The notes beneath the pieces are model-generated. The model was not told the origin of the DNA, did no database searches, and saw nothing but the letters and a program-made list of their open reading frames with translations. From a bacterium UBA2214 (GTDB lineage: Bacteria > Zhuqueibacterota > Zhuqueibacteria > Residuimicrobiales > Residuimicrobiaceae), in NCBI GenBank assembly GCA_002327255.1, contig DCUM01000199.1:3768-10661 (forward strand): 6,894 bases of DNA. The letters are read 5' to 3'. The position numbers and the translations under genes were made by a program. This document shows, in pieces, positions 1-6,432 of the stretch (positions are counted from its first letter, which is position 1; every line of letters begins with the position of its first letter).

Positions 1-1532
1 GTGATGGTCTCCGTCGTGTCCGCATGGATGATCGTCTCCCCCGAGCGCACGGCGCCGATGAGGCGCACCACCTCCACCCTGACCAGCGTCTGATGGGCCT
101 GGCCACTGCCCGCCACCACGGGGATGGGGGTGAAAACGGGTGATTGTCCGTTGGGCGCATCGCTGCCGCCGCTGAGAGCCTGGACCTCGATGGTTCCGGT
201 GGCGGGGTTACCCCAGGCATCGCGGGCATTATAGACCTGCAGCGGAAAGGCGATGCCGGCCTGTTGCACGGCGCCGACATTCAGGGCGAAGGAGGTCATG
301 GCGCCGCTGACCACCCTGACCGCGTCGCTTTTCTGTGAAAAGGCGCCGGTCTGAACCGTGATGGTCTGATTGCCGGCGGAGCGGAACGTGAAAGCGTTGC
401 CGCTGAAGCGATGACGGCCGTTATCGCCGGGCGAATAGATGTACGCTTCCGGCAAGCTGGCCAGCGGGTCGTTGCTTGAAAATGTCAACAGTCCCGTAAA
501 ATCTGTTTTGCGGTTGCCAAAGGCGTCCTGGATGTCGACGATGAGGGAGTCGATGGCGCTCAGGGAGTTTCCGGCGCCGATCCAGGCGGGCAGGGGGTTT
601 TTGCTCGTTACGGTGAGTCCGCCCACGGCACCTGGCAGGATGGTGAAGGCCTCTGTGTCATCTGTGACGGCATTGACCGAACCGCGCAAGCGGACGCCGG
701 TCTCGGCCTTGAAAAAGGTGGCGCTTCCGGTGCCGACGCCGTTCACCGCCTGAATCTGCGAAAAGACGGGCAGGGTGCCGTTGGGCGCGGCATGGGGCTG
801 GCCATCGGTGAAGGCCACATTCACGGTGCCGCTGGCGGAATTCCCGGCGGCGTCCACGGCGCCGCTGACGGTGAGGGTGGCCGCCACTCCGGCGGTGACG
901 GTTCCGGGAACGGAGAGGATGAAGCTGCTGATCGGCCCCGGCGTGACCACAATCGTCCCGGTTGCATTGCTCAGGGTTCCATCGGTGACCCAGATTTTAT
1001 GCAAGCCGGCTGAGCGCAGACTAAACGCGCCGCCGGCGTAGGTGCGTTGGCCCGCTATCAGGGTTGTGGTGGCCGGCAACACGGCGCTGGCGTCGCTGCT
1101 GTAAAAGCTGACGGTGTTGGCATAAGGGGTCGCGATGTTGCCAAAGTTGTCGCGGGCGCTGACGGTGATGTCGCTGCTGAAGGGGACCCCGGAGGTGATG
1201 GTGGTTGGCTCTCCGGCGATGGTCAATTGCCGCGCCACGCCGGGCGCCACATTGAACGTGTTGGTGTTTTGGGTGTGCAGCGAAGAAGCGCAGCGCAAGA
1301 CGACGCCGGTTTCGGCATTGAATAAAATTTGATTTGCGCTTCCCGTGCCATCGCGCAGGGAGATGGAGTCGAGCAGGGCGAGGTTTCCCTGTGGCGATGG
1401 CCCGCCGCCGCTGAAGGCGCTGACGGCGATCTTGCCCCCGGCCGGATGCGCATAGGCATCCCGGGCGCCGGTTATCTTCAGCGCAAAGGGAACACCGGCC
1501 GCCTGCTGCGGGACGGTTGTGACACTGAAAGA
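1..1532 (-). repeat. Five tandem Ig-like protein repeat units, pattern A-B-A-B-A
   Basis: Approximate unit boundaries on the minus strand are A1 1245-1532, B1 930-1244, A2 633-929, B2 303-632 and A3 1-302 (incomplete). A units share a start like F-x-L-x-V/I, an AG-V/I-x-F/A segment, a D-x-x-G-N turn, then a P-N/Q-G stretch, G-x-G-S/Q-A, and in A1 and A2 the motif AETGV-x-LR (residues 252-259 and 455-462). B units share PG-x-V/A near the start, DNFGN or DAFGN, then FYSSD or FSSND followed by LP, and a GGAFSLRSAG or GNAFTFRSAG block (346-355 and 557-566). The A+B super-repeat is about 200-210 residues. The repeats are diverged at DNA level, so they are old duplications rather than recent copies. 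Confidence 0.75.
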
Positions 1533-2069
1533 CGTTGCCGGGCCGTCGATATGATACGGTGCGGATACGCCGCTGTCCATCAATTCATAATCAGGTTGGC
1601 CTGGCTGGCTTTTATACACCTTGATGCTCATTTTGGCGTCGAGGTGCTGCGCGCGGGGGTTGCGGATCAGGGCGAGGATGATATTTACGGTGGATCCCAT
1701 GGGGATATCCGAACCGGTATTATCGCGTATGCAACGGATGGAGTCGTTGACGACCTGGATTTGACTGAATCCGCCGCGTACCAGGGGGATCGAGGGGTGC
1801 GTCACATCGCCGAACGCGGCGATCACAGAACCGGCGGTGAAGGTGAACTCCGGTTTCCCGGTGACGGCAGAATCCGGGAAATAGAAGACAATGGTTCCCT
1901 TGGGCGAGATGGCTATCTGGTTGGTAAAACGGATGAAATGGGTCGCCATGCTGCCGCTGGCATAGGTCGAGAGGCTGTCGCGCACTTGTCCCAGTGTCCC
2001 GGCCTGGGGGACGCCAACGCCCGAGAGAATAATCCCCGCGATGATGATATAAAGATATCTTTTGATCAA
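1..2069 (-). CDS. Large secreted Ig-like repeat protein, partial (C-terminus beyond left edge)
   Basis: Reading the minus strand from TTG at 2069 gives 689 codons with no stop up to the window edge, so the C-terminus is missing. TTG is chosen because AGGTG lies 5 nt upstream (2075-2079), the next residues form a signal peptide (IKRY, then a hydrophobic stretch LYIIIAGIILSGV, probable cleavage after PQA at about residue 23), and the only upstream in-frame codons lead straight back to the TAG of the preceding gene. Residues about 25-178 form a beta-rich domain with FTN, a VFYFP motif, DSIRCIR and RNPRA. From about 180 onward there are five Ig-like units of about 100 residues, each with a D-x-x-G-N-type turn (D204, D307, D406, D515, D617; the first is degenerate). 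Such arrays are typical of surface or secreted adhesin-like and structural proteins. No enzyme motif is visible. The specific function is unknown. An anchoring or sorting domain, if any, would be in the missing part. Confidence 0.85.
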   Translation of the reverse strand, partial: MIKRYLYIIIAGIILSGVGVPQAGTLGQVRDSLSTYASGSMATHFIRFTNQIAISPKGTIVFYFPDSAVTGKPEFTFTAGSVIAAFGDVTHPSIPLVRGGFSQIQVVNDSIRCIRDNTGSDIPMGSTVNIILALIRNPRAQHLDAKMSIKVYKSQPGQPDYELMDSGVSAPYHIDGPATSFSVTTVPQQAAGVPFALKITGARDAYAHPAGGKIAVSAFSGGGPSPQGNLALLDSISLRDGTGSANQILFNAETGVVLRCASSLHTQNTNTFNVAPGVARQLTIAGEPTTITSGVPFSSDITVSARDNFGNIATPYANTVSFYSSDASAVLPATTTLIAGQRTYAGGAFSLRSAGLHKIWVTDGTLSNATGTIVVTPGPISSFILSVPGTVTAGVAATLTVSGAVDAAGNSASGTVNVAFTDGQPHAAPNGTLPVFSQIQAVNGVGTGSATFFKAETGVRLRGSVNAVTDDTEAFTILPGAVGGLTVTSKNPLPAWIGAGNSLSAIDSLIVDIQDAFGNRKTDFTGLLTFSSNDPLASLPEAYIYSPGDNGRHRFSGNAFTFRSAGNQTITVQTGAFSQKSDAVRVVSGAMTSFALNVGAVQQAGIAFPLQVYNARDAWGNPATGTIEVQALSGGSDAPNGQSPVFTPIPVVAGSGQAHQTLVRVEVVRLIGAVRSGETIIHADTTETI

Positions 2070-2074
2070 AATGT

Positions 2075-2079
2075 CACCT
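2075..2079 (-). promoter_or_regulatory. Ribosome binding site deciding the TTG start at 2069
   Basis: AGGTG on the minus strand, followed by 5 nt (ACATT) and then TTG. No ATG or GTG in this frame lies between the preceding TAG (2094-2096) and the end of the signal peptide, so this site plus the signal peptide fixes a non-ATG start. An ATT codon directly before the TTG is a less likely alternative. Confidence 0.6.
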
Positions 2080-2093
2080 GGTCCGAATAACGC

Positions 2094-2561
2094 CTAGCGA
2101 TCAGAATACGCCGAGAGCGGCATCTGCGCGTCGAAGCGTCTGGTTTGCGCGCTGTCTTGCATGATGAACGTGAATGAATAGGTTTTGCCGATATCCTGCG
2201 GGAGTCCGACCGTCGCGATGGCGATGTCGACGGGCGCCGTCCGGGTCCAGCGGTCGCCGATGCCGAGTCGCATTATGCGCACGGTGTCGCCCCGGGTCTC
2301 GACCGCCAGCCCGCCATTCAGTGTTGCGGAGGCGGCGAGGATAATCTGGCGGCTGTCAAATTCGCGCGGCAGCAGAATCGCCATTTGCCACCGGGTCGTG
2401 ACGGGTTGTGGCAATTGCCAGTGAAACCTCAGCACGGCCGGGGAACCCGGCGTCAGCGGTGCGGCAGTGACGGAGAGCAACTCCTGGGCGAAAGCGGAAA
2501 AAGAGACCGCCATCACAAAAATCAGGATTAAAAAAAGACACCTTTTCTTTCTCAAGGCCAT
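2094..2561 (-). CDS. Small secreted beta-rich protein of unknown function (155 aa)
   Basis: Start at 2561 is preferred over the longer ATG at 2633. It has GGAAG 5 nt upstream and begins a classic signal peptide: ALRKKR, then the hydrophobic CLFLILIFVMAVSFS, with cleavage expected at AFA|QE (after residue 25). The longer version would bury that signal behind 24 polar residues and has no ribosome site. The mature part of about 130 residues is predicted by eye to be mostly beta strands (RFHWQLP, WQMAILLP, DTVRIMRLG, VDIAIATV, YSFTFIMQD). No cysteine, catalytic motif or membrane anchor is seen after the signal peptide. The order of elements (a light strand, an I-x-LPREFD or FYFP-type segment, a DTVRI or DSIRC segment, then a valine/isoleucine-rich strand) resembles the N-terminal domain of the large protein directly downstream. 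The next gene is in the same frame after TAG and 24 nt, so the two are probably co-transcribed. I do not recognise a named family. Confidence 0.75.
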   Translation of the reverse strand: MALRKKRCLFLILIFVMAVSFSAFAQELLSVTAAPLTPGSPAVLRFHWQLPQPVTTRWQMAILLPREFDSRQIILAASATLNGGLAVETRGDTVRIMRLGIGDRWTRTAPVDIAIATVGLPQDIGKTYSFTFIMQDSAQTRRFDAQMPLSAYSDR

Positions 2562-2566
2562 TTTCA

Positions 2567-2571
2567 CTTCC
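2567..2571 (-). promoter_or_regulatory. Ribosome binding site deciding the start at 2561
   Basis: GGAAG on the minus strand, 5 nt before the ATG at 2561. The upstream alternative ATG at 2633 is preceded by a pyrimidine-rich, site-less stretch. This supports the shorter 155-residue product with its signal peptide at the extreme N-terminus. Confidence 0.55.
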
Positions 2572-2641
2572 AAGGGGTAAAATTTCGTATACAATGTTTC
2601 ATCGCATCCATACCCTGTCCTGGTTCGAAACATATCGGGCG

Positions 2642-2671
2642 AAAACCGGGCACGTTTCAGCCCGATTTTTT
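2642..2671. terminator. Possible bidirectional intrinsic terminator or leader hairpin
   Basis: CGGGC (2647-2651) pairs with GCCCG (2660-2664) around an 8-nt loop. Read on the plus strand it is followed by ATTTTTT. Read on the minus strand the stem can be extended as AAAAUCGGGC with GCCCGGUUUU (one U-G pair), ending in four U. It lies about 180 nt past the TPR stop, so it could end the metabolic operon. If the promoter candidate at 2695-2725 is real, it would instead sit in the leader of the secreted genes. The short GC stem makes this a modest call. Confidence 0.35.
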
Positions 2672-2694
2672 GCCGCCATCACAAAGCTGCAAAC

Positions 2695-2725
2695 TTTATA
2701 CCATTAATGAATTTAGACCGGTTAA
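2695..2725 (-). promoter_or_regulatory. Weak promoter candidate for the secreted-protein pair
   Basis: On the minus strand, TATAAA (2695-2700) is preceded by TGG, which gives an extended -10 (TG-n-TATAAA). TTAACC (2720-2725) stands 19 nt further upstream as a poor -35. The orientation and location fit transcription of the genes starting at 2561 and 2069. AT-rich matches like this occur by chance, and the sigma-factor preferences of the host are unknown. Confidence 0.25.
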
Positions 2726-2849
2726 CCCTGTTCAAATTTCTGATAGCGTTGCTGTCTGGTCTATGTGCGTCACGCTCGTTCGCGCTGCCTGTTCCTGCTG
2801 TGTGTGGGTGATGAAGCGCATGGATGCGGGAAGAGAGGGAGCCTGATCC

Positions 2850-3986
2850 TCATTTCAGGATGGCGCGCAACAGAATGAGAAAGCCGCGGCCATCGTTCTC
2901 CAATAATTTGAGATTTTTTTGCGCTTTTTTATAGCCTGGATTGATGCGTACCGCCTCGCGATAAGCTTCCACCGCCCGCGCAAAACTGTGCCATCCGCGC
3001 ATCAGATGGGCGGTGCCAAGGCTCTGCTGCAAATCCGCATAATCGGGATGTTGCGTGACGGCTTTTTCCAGGATTTTGATATAGTTTTCCAGGGTGCGGT
3101 GATTGCGATCCAGGTCGGAAAACATGAACTTTAAATAGAATTCGCTGTCGGCGACCAGGCTTTTATGATTCGTAATCGTCGGCCCCAGGGCCATCTCGAT
3201 CTCGCGGATGCCCTCTTCCAGCCGTTCACGAATATCCAGACATTCGATGCCCGTCTCCAGATGCTGCTTTCTCTGCTCCGGCACCTGACTCAAGGCGTAG
3301 AGTAAATGCTGCTTGCTCTCGCGCAACCGTTCGATGGGCGGCGGGAGTTCGGAATGCGTCGGATAATGCAGGGCCGATTCGGCCAGAACCAGGCCGAGAA
3401 AGAGATGCGCGCGCAAATAATCGGGATGGAGAACCAATGCCTTTTCACAACACTTTATGGCCTGCAGCGGGTCGTTGATCTTGCGAAAGACTTCTCCCAG
3501 AAGCAGATGAACATCGGGATAGTTGGGGGAGAGGTGAATCGCCTGCTGCAGCTGGTACAAAGCCTGATCGGTGTCTCCAAAGAGAAAAAAGGCCTGGCCG
3601 AGATAAAAATGTCCGTTCTCATAGTCCGGCTCGAGGGTCAGAAGTGCGTTGAAGGTTTCCACGGCTTCATCGAAAAAACCCTTTTCCAGAAAGAGCGTGC
3701 CCAATTTGAACATCGAATCCGTATTCTTGCTGCTGATGACCTTGTCCATGACGCAAAAGAGAAGGTCGAGGTCGGAAGCGACCAAATCGTGCAACTGTTT
3801 GACTTCTGTCTCAACCTGTTCCGGCTCGATGCTGTCATCCAGAGGCCACTCGCGTGTATCCACGAGGTGGCCGTTGTCAAAAATGCTCGCGCGCGCCTTT
3901 CTTTCGTCCTCGACAAACGCCGTCTGAATCTGGAGTTTGCGTTTACCGGCGCGCACCATATGGCTGAAGCCGATTTCCTGGTTCAT
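2850..3986 (-). CDS. TPR-repeat protein with an uncharacterised N-terminal domain (378 aa)
   Basis: Cytoplasmic by appearance: no signal peptide or membrane segment. Residues about 16-80 form a small non-TPR domain (LQIQTAFVEDERKARASIFD, then an acidic linker and a helix through LHDLVASDLDLLF). TPR units follow at about 90-121, 124-155, 158-189 and 192-205, with the usual pattern (G-x-x-F at the helix turn, A near position 20, P near the end, as in LEPDYENGHFYLG, LSPNYPDVHLLLG and LHPDYLRAHLFLG). A less regular charged helical stretch spans 215-300, and one or two further TPRs lie at about 300-350 (HPDYADLQQSLG, INPGYKKAQ). TPRs bind peptides or partner proteins, so a scaffold or adaptor role is likely, but the partner is unknown. 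The ATG directly abuts the TGA of the FmdB gene, with AAGGA just inside that gene's end, which indicates translational coupling. Confidence 0.85.
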   Translation of the reverse strand: MNQEIGFSHMVRAGKRKLQIQTAFVEDERKARASIFDNGHLVDTREWPLDDSIEPEQVETEVKQLHDLVASDLDLLFCVMDKVISSKNTDSMFKLGTLFLEKGFFDEAVETFNALLTLEPDYENGHFYLGQAFFLFGDTDQALYQLQQAIHLSPNYPDVHLLLGEVFRKINDPLQAIKCCEKALVLHPDYLRAHLFLGLVLAESALHYPTHSELPPPIERLRESKQHLLYALSQVPEQRKQHLETGIECLDIRERLEEGIREIEMALGPTITNHKSLVADSEFYLKFMFSDLDRNHRTLENYIKILEKAVTQHPDYADLQQSLGTAHLMRGWHSFARAVEAYREAVRINPGYKKAQKNLKLLENDGRGFLILLRAILK

Positions 3987-4229
3987 TCAATCCTTCTTCT
4001 CTTTTGTTTTTTCACTGCTGCCGGTTTGGTCGGAAGAAGTATGATTCTTTTTATAGTCGGTGATATAGAATCCGGATCCTTTAAAGATGACCCCCGAACC
4101 GCCCGTTAAAATTCTTACCACGGCTGCTTCATGACAGACGGGACATATCCTGACCGGTTCGGCCGTTATACTCTGAAAAATCTCAAAAGTATGGTTACAG
4201 CGATGACAGCGATACTCATAGGTAGGCAT
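3987..4229 (-). CDS. FmdB-family zinc-ribbon protein (80 aa)
   Basis: The start MPTYEYRC and two CxxC knuckles (C8-x-x-C11 and C29-x-x-C32) are the hallmark of the FmdB/CxxC_CxxC_SSSS family of small zinc-ribbon proteins. The middle GGSGVIFKGSGFYITDY segment (residues 43-59) is also typical. The tail from about 60 on is polar and lysine/serine-rich and probably disordered. The four cysteines very likely bind one zinc ion. The family name comes from a proposed regulator of formamidase/amidase genes, but the molecular role of most members is not known, so no regulatory target should be assumed here. The ATG is preceded by AAGGA (4237-4241) at 7 nt, and the gene begins 12 nt after the aminotransferase stop. 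Confidence 0.9.
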   Translation of the reverse strand: MPTYEYRCHRCNHTFEIFQSITAEPVRICPVCHEAAVVRILTGGSGVIFKGSGFYITDYKKNHTSSDQTGSSEKTKEKKD

Positions 4230-4241
4230 TGCAAAATCCTT

Positions 4242-5432
4242 CTATCCTAAAGAAGATAAACCCTGCTCGATACGATCCAGCGCCCGCTCCAGCTCCGCCA
4301 TGGAGGTCGCAAAGGAGAGGCGCACATGGGTGTCCATGCCGAAAGCGATGCCCGGGACAATGGCGACGCCATGGGTTTCGAGCAAGTACTGACACAGCGA
4401 AGTGGAATCCGAAATCCGTTGACCGTTCTTTTCGCGGCCGTAGTAAAATGAAACATCCGGAAAGGCATAAAAGGCGCCCTCCGGGAGCAGACACGGGAGA
4501 TGGGGTATCGTGGTGAGGCGGCGATGGACATAATCGCGGCGCGCCAAAAAGGCTTTGTGCATATCCGCGATGAAATCTTTCGGGCCGGTCATGGCCGCCA
4601 CAGCGGCTTTTTGTGAAATCGATGTGGGATTGGAAGTGGTGTGTCCCTGATATTTTTTGACCGCCTGCGCGATCGCTTCCGGCGCCGCCAGATAACCGAT
4701 GCGCCATCCGGTCATAGCGTAACTTTTGGAGACGCCATTGACCAGCAGCAGCTGGTCGCGAATTTCCGGGAATTGCGTCATGCTGGCAAACCCCTCCCGG
4801 GTGAAGACAATTTTATCATAAATTTCATCGGCGAGGACGTAAATGCCGCTCTTTTGGATCACCCGCACCAGACCCGCCAGCTCCTCCGGACTGTAGACCG
4901 CGCCGGATGGATTGCTGGGGCTGTTCAGGATGAGCAGCCGCGTTTTCGGCGTGATCGCCCGTTCCAGTTCCTCCGGCGTGATTTTCAGATGGTTGCGATC
5001 GGCCGGATCGATGGGGCGCATCACCGCGTCGGCCAGCTGTATCATCTCCGGATAACTCACCCAATAGGGCTTTGGCAGAAGGACCTCGTCTCCCGGGTCG
5101 CACACAGCCAAAACAGCCTGAAACACCGCATATTTGGCGCCGCAGGTGACGACGATTTCCTGGGTTTTATACTGCACCTTATATTCTTCCAGCAGCCATT
5201 GACTGATGGCTTCGCGCAGCTCGACGCTGCCTTCGGCCGGCGTGTATTTGGTGTACCCCTGTTCGATGGCGGCGATGCCCGCCTCCTTGATGTGGCCGGG
5301 CGTGTCAAAATCGGGTTCACCGGCGCCCAGCGCCACGACGTCTTTTCCCTCACGGCGCAATCGCGCCAGGGTGCTGTTCAGGGCTACGGTTTGCGATTCA
5401 CTCATTCGCATCATTCGTTGAGACAGAGACAT
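4242..5432 (-). CDS. Class I PLP-dependent aminotransferase, aspartate aminotransferase type (396 aa)
   Basis: Probably transfers the amino group between aspartate and 2-oxoglutarate to give oxaloacetate and glutamate, in the cytoplasm, using pyridoxal phosphate. The fold-type I landmarks are all present in order: GAGEPDF (36-42), KYTPAEG (62-68), PYWVSYPEM (122-130), SPSNPSG (171-177, with the cofactor-contacting N174), DEIYDK (202-207, with D202 expected to contact the pyridine nitrogen), the cofactor lysine K236 in NGVSKSYAMTGWRIGY, and R371 in HVRLSFA, expected to hold the substrate alpha-carboxylate. Length and order match the bacterial subgroup that includes the Thermus enzyme. K100 in TCGAK aligns with the lysine that favours acidic substrates in that enzyme, which supports aspartate over purely aromatic substrates. 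AAGGGAG (5439-5445) lies 6 nt before the ATG, and the pta stop is 19 nt upstream. Exact substrate range (aspartate, aromatic, prephenate) cannot be settled from sequence. Confidence 0.93.
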   Translation of the reverse strand: MSLSQRMMRMSESQTVALNSTLARLRREGKDVVALGAGEPDFDTPGHIKEAGIAAIEQGYTKYTPAEGSVELREAISQWLLEEYKVQYKTQEIVVTCGAKYAVFQAVLAVCDPGDEVLLPKPYWVSYPEMIQLADAVMRPIDPADRNHLKITPEELERAITPKTRLLILNSPSNPSGAVYSPEELAGLVRVIQKSGIYVLADEIYDKIVFTREGFASMTQFPEIRDQLLLVNGVSKSYAMTGWRIGYLAAPEAIAQAVKKYQGHTTSNPTSISQKAAVAAMTGPKDFIADMHKAFLARRDYVHRRLTTIPHLPCLLPEGAFYAFPDVSFYYGREKNGQRISDSTSLCQYLLETHGVAIVPGIAFGMDTHVRLSFATSMAELERALDRIEQGLSSLG

Positions 5433-5451
5433 GGAGCGCTCCCTTGGCTAT

Positions 5452-6432
5452 CTAGGCGTTGGCTTTCAAACTGCAGATGCAGGCGACATTGACGATGTCA
5501 TCGACTTTGCAGCCGCGCGACAAATCGTTGGCTGGCCGGGCCAGGCCCTGGATGATCGGGCCGATGGCCTGCGCGCCCGCCAGGCGTTCCACCAGCTTGT
5601 AGCCGATGTTGCCCGCCTGCAGGTCGGGAAACACCAGGACATTGGCGCGGCCGGCGACCGGGCTGCCCGGCGCTTTTTTCTGCCCCACCGCCTCGACCAG
5701 GGCGGCATCGGCCTGCAGTTCGCCATCAATGGTGAGGCCGGGGTTCTTCGCTTTGGCCAGATGCAGCGCCTGCGTCACCTTGTCTACCAGGGCATGGGTT
5801 GCGCTGCCCCTGGTCGAAAAAGAGAGCAGCGCCACCACGGGCTCTTCTCCGGTGAGGCTGCGATGCGTTTCCGCCGAGGCGAGCGCGATGTCCGCCAGTT
5901 GATCCGCCGTGGGGTCCGGAATCACAGCGCAATCGCCAAAGGTCAGGACGCCGCCCTCTTTCAGCACCATGAGAAAACTGCTGGAGACGACCGAATAGCC
6001 TTGCGCCACGCCGATGATCTGGATGGCGGCGCGCATGACATCTCCGGTGGTGTTGATGGCGCCCGCCACGCTGGCGGCTACGCGCCCCTGGCGCACCATC
6101 ATGGCACCATAAAAAAGCGGGTTTTGCAGGGTGGTGCGGGCGGTCGCCAGATCCATCCCTTTGTGCTTTCTCAGCGCCACAAAAGCCTCGCAATAGGACG
6201 CATAGTGGACATCCTTGAGCGGTGCGATGATCTCTATCCCGCCGAGCGCAACGCCCAGTTCCGCGGCGCGGGCGCGAATTTTTTCGCTGCTGCCCAACAA
6301 TACCGGCACAACGAGACGTTTTTCGTTGCAGAGGGCTGCTGCCTGAATGGTGCGATCCTCTTCGCCCTCAGGGAAAACAATGGATTTCAGGTTCTGTTGT
6401 GCTTTCTGCTGAATGGTTTCGAGAATGGTCAT
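5452..6432 (-). CDS. pta: Phosphate acetyltransferase (326 aa)
   Basis: Interconverts acetyl-CoA plus phosphate with acetyl phosphate plus CoA. With acetate kinase this makes ATP and acetate, or activates acetate. The protein is the short single-domain form (about 325 residues), without the N-terminal DRTGG/P-loop part of the long enterobacterial type. Family signatures are clear: IVFPEGEEDRTI (18-29), RKHKGM (88-93), GDCAVIPDP (166-174), SFSTRGSA (204-211), APGSPVAGRANVLVFPDL (254-271), AGNIGYKL (273-280) and NDLSRGC (302-308). By alignment to the Methanosarcina enzyme, S305, R306 and D312 correspond to its catalytic/CoA-site serine, arginine and aspartate. The ATG overlaps the coaD stop as ATGA, with GAGGG 4 nt upstream inside coaD, so translation is probably coupled. 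No acetate kinase gene is in the window. Phosphotransbutyrylase is a related alternative but fits the motifs less well. Confidence 0.95.
   Translation of the reverse strand: MTILETIQQKAQQNLKSIVFPEGEEDRTIQAAALCNEKRLVVPVLLGSSEKIRARAAELGVALGGIEIIAPLKDVHYASYCEAFVALRKHKGMDLATARTTLQNPLFYGAMMVRQGRVAASVAGAINTTGDVMRAAIQIIGVAQGYSVVSSSFLMVLKEGGVLTFGDCAVIPDPTADQLADIALASAETHRSLTGEEPVVALLSFSTRGSATHALVDKVTQALHLAKAKNPGLTIDGELQADAALVEAVGQKKAPGSPVAGRANVLVFPDLQAGNIGYKLVERLAGAQAIGPIIQGLARPANDLSRGCKVDDIVNVACICSLKANA

Larger units (their letters stand above)
2562..2849. other. Intergenic region between the metabolic operon and the secreted-protein pair
   Basis: 288 nt without a supported gene. It holds the ribosome site of the secreted gene, a GC hairpin with flanking A and T tracts (2642-2671), and a weak minus-strand promoter candidate (2695-2725). 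The part next to the TPR stop (about 2726-2849) shows no clear signal. This is the only sizeable break in the minus-strand gene run, and so the most likely boundary between two transcription units. Confidence 0.7.

Noticed and set aside
439..1332. Several plus-strand frames with alanine/valine/proline-rich products
   Set aside because: Complementary-strand shadows of the Ig-like repeats. The apparent repetitiveness is inherited from those repeats.
1329..2090. Plus-strand open frame of 253 residues
   Set aside because: Antisense shadow of the large secreted protein, whose signal peptide, ribosome site and repeats make the minus strand the coding one.
2094..2096. TAG as a recoded or readthrough codon fusing the two secreted genes
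   Set aside because: The downstream gene has its own ribosome site and its own signal peptide, which would be internal in a fusion. Kept only as a hypothesis to test.
2562..2633. Longer 179-residue form of the small secreted protein starting at 2633
   Set aside because: No ribosome site precedes that ATG and it would place 24 polar residues before the signal peptide. The start at 2561 has both signals.
2594..2633. 7-bp inverted repeat (ATGTTTC / GAAACAT) with a 26-nt spacer
   Set aside because: A perfect 7-bp pair at this distance is expected by chance in a region of this size, and nothing else supports an operator or leader stem.
3306..4109. Plus-strand open frame of 267 residues
   Set aside because: Opposite the TPR and FmdB genes, both with clear family motifs. 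The plus-strand product shows no recognisable domain.
4641..5492. Plus-strand open frame of 283 residues
   Set aside because: Opposite the aminotransferase, which has all its catalytic motifs on the minus strand.
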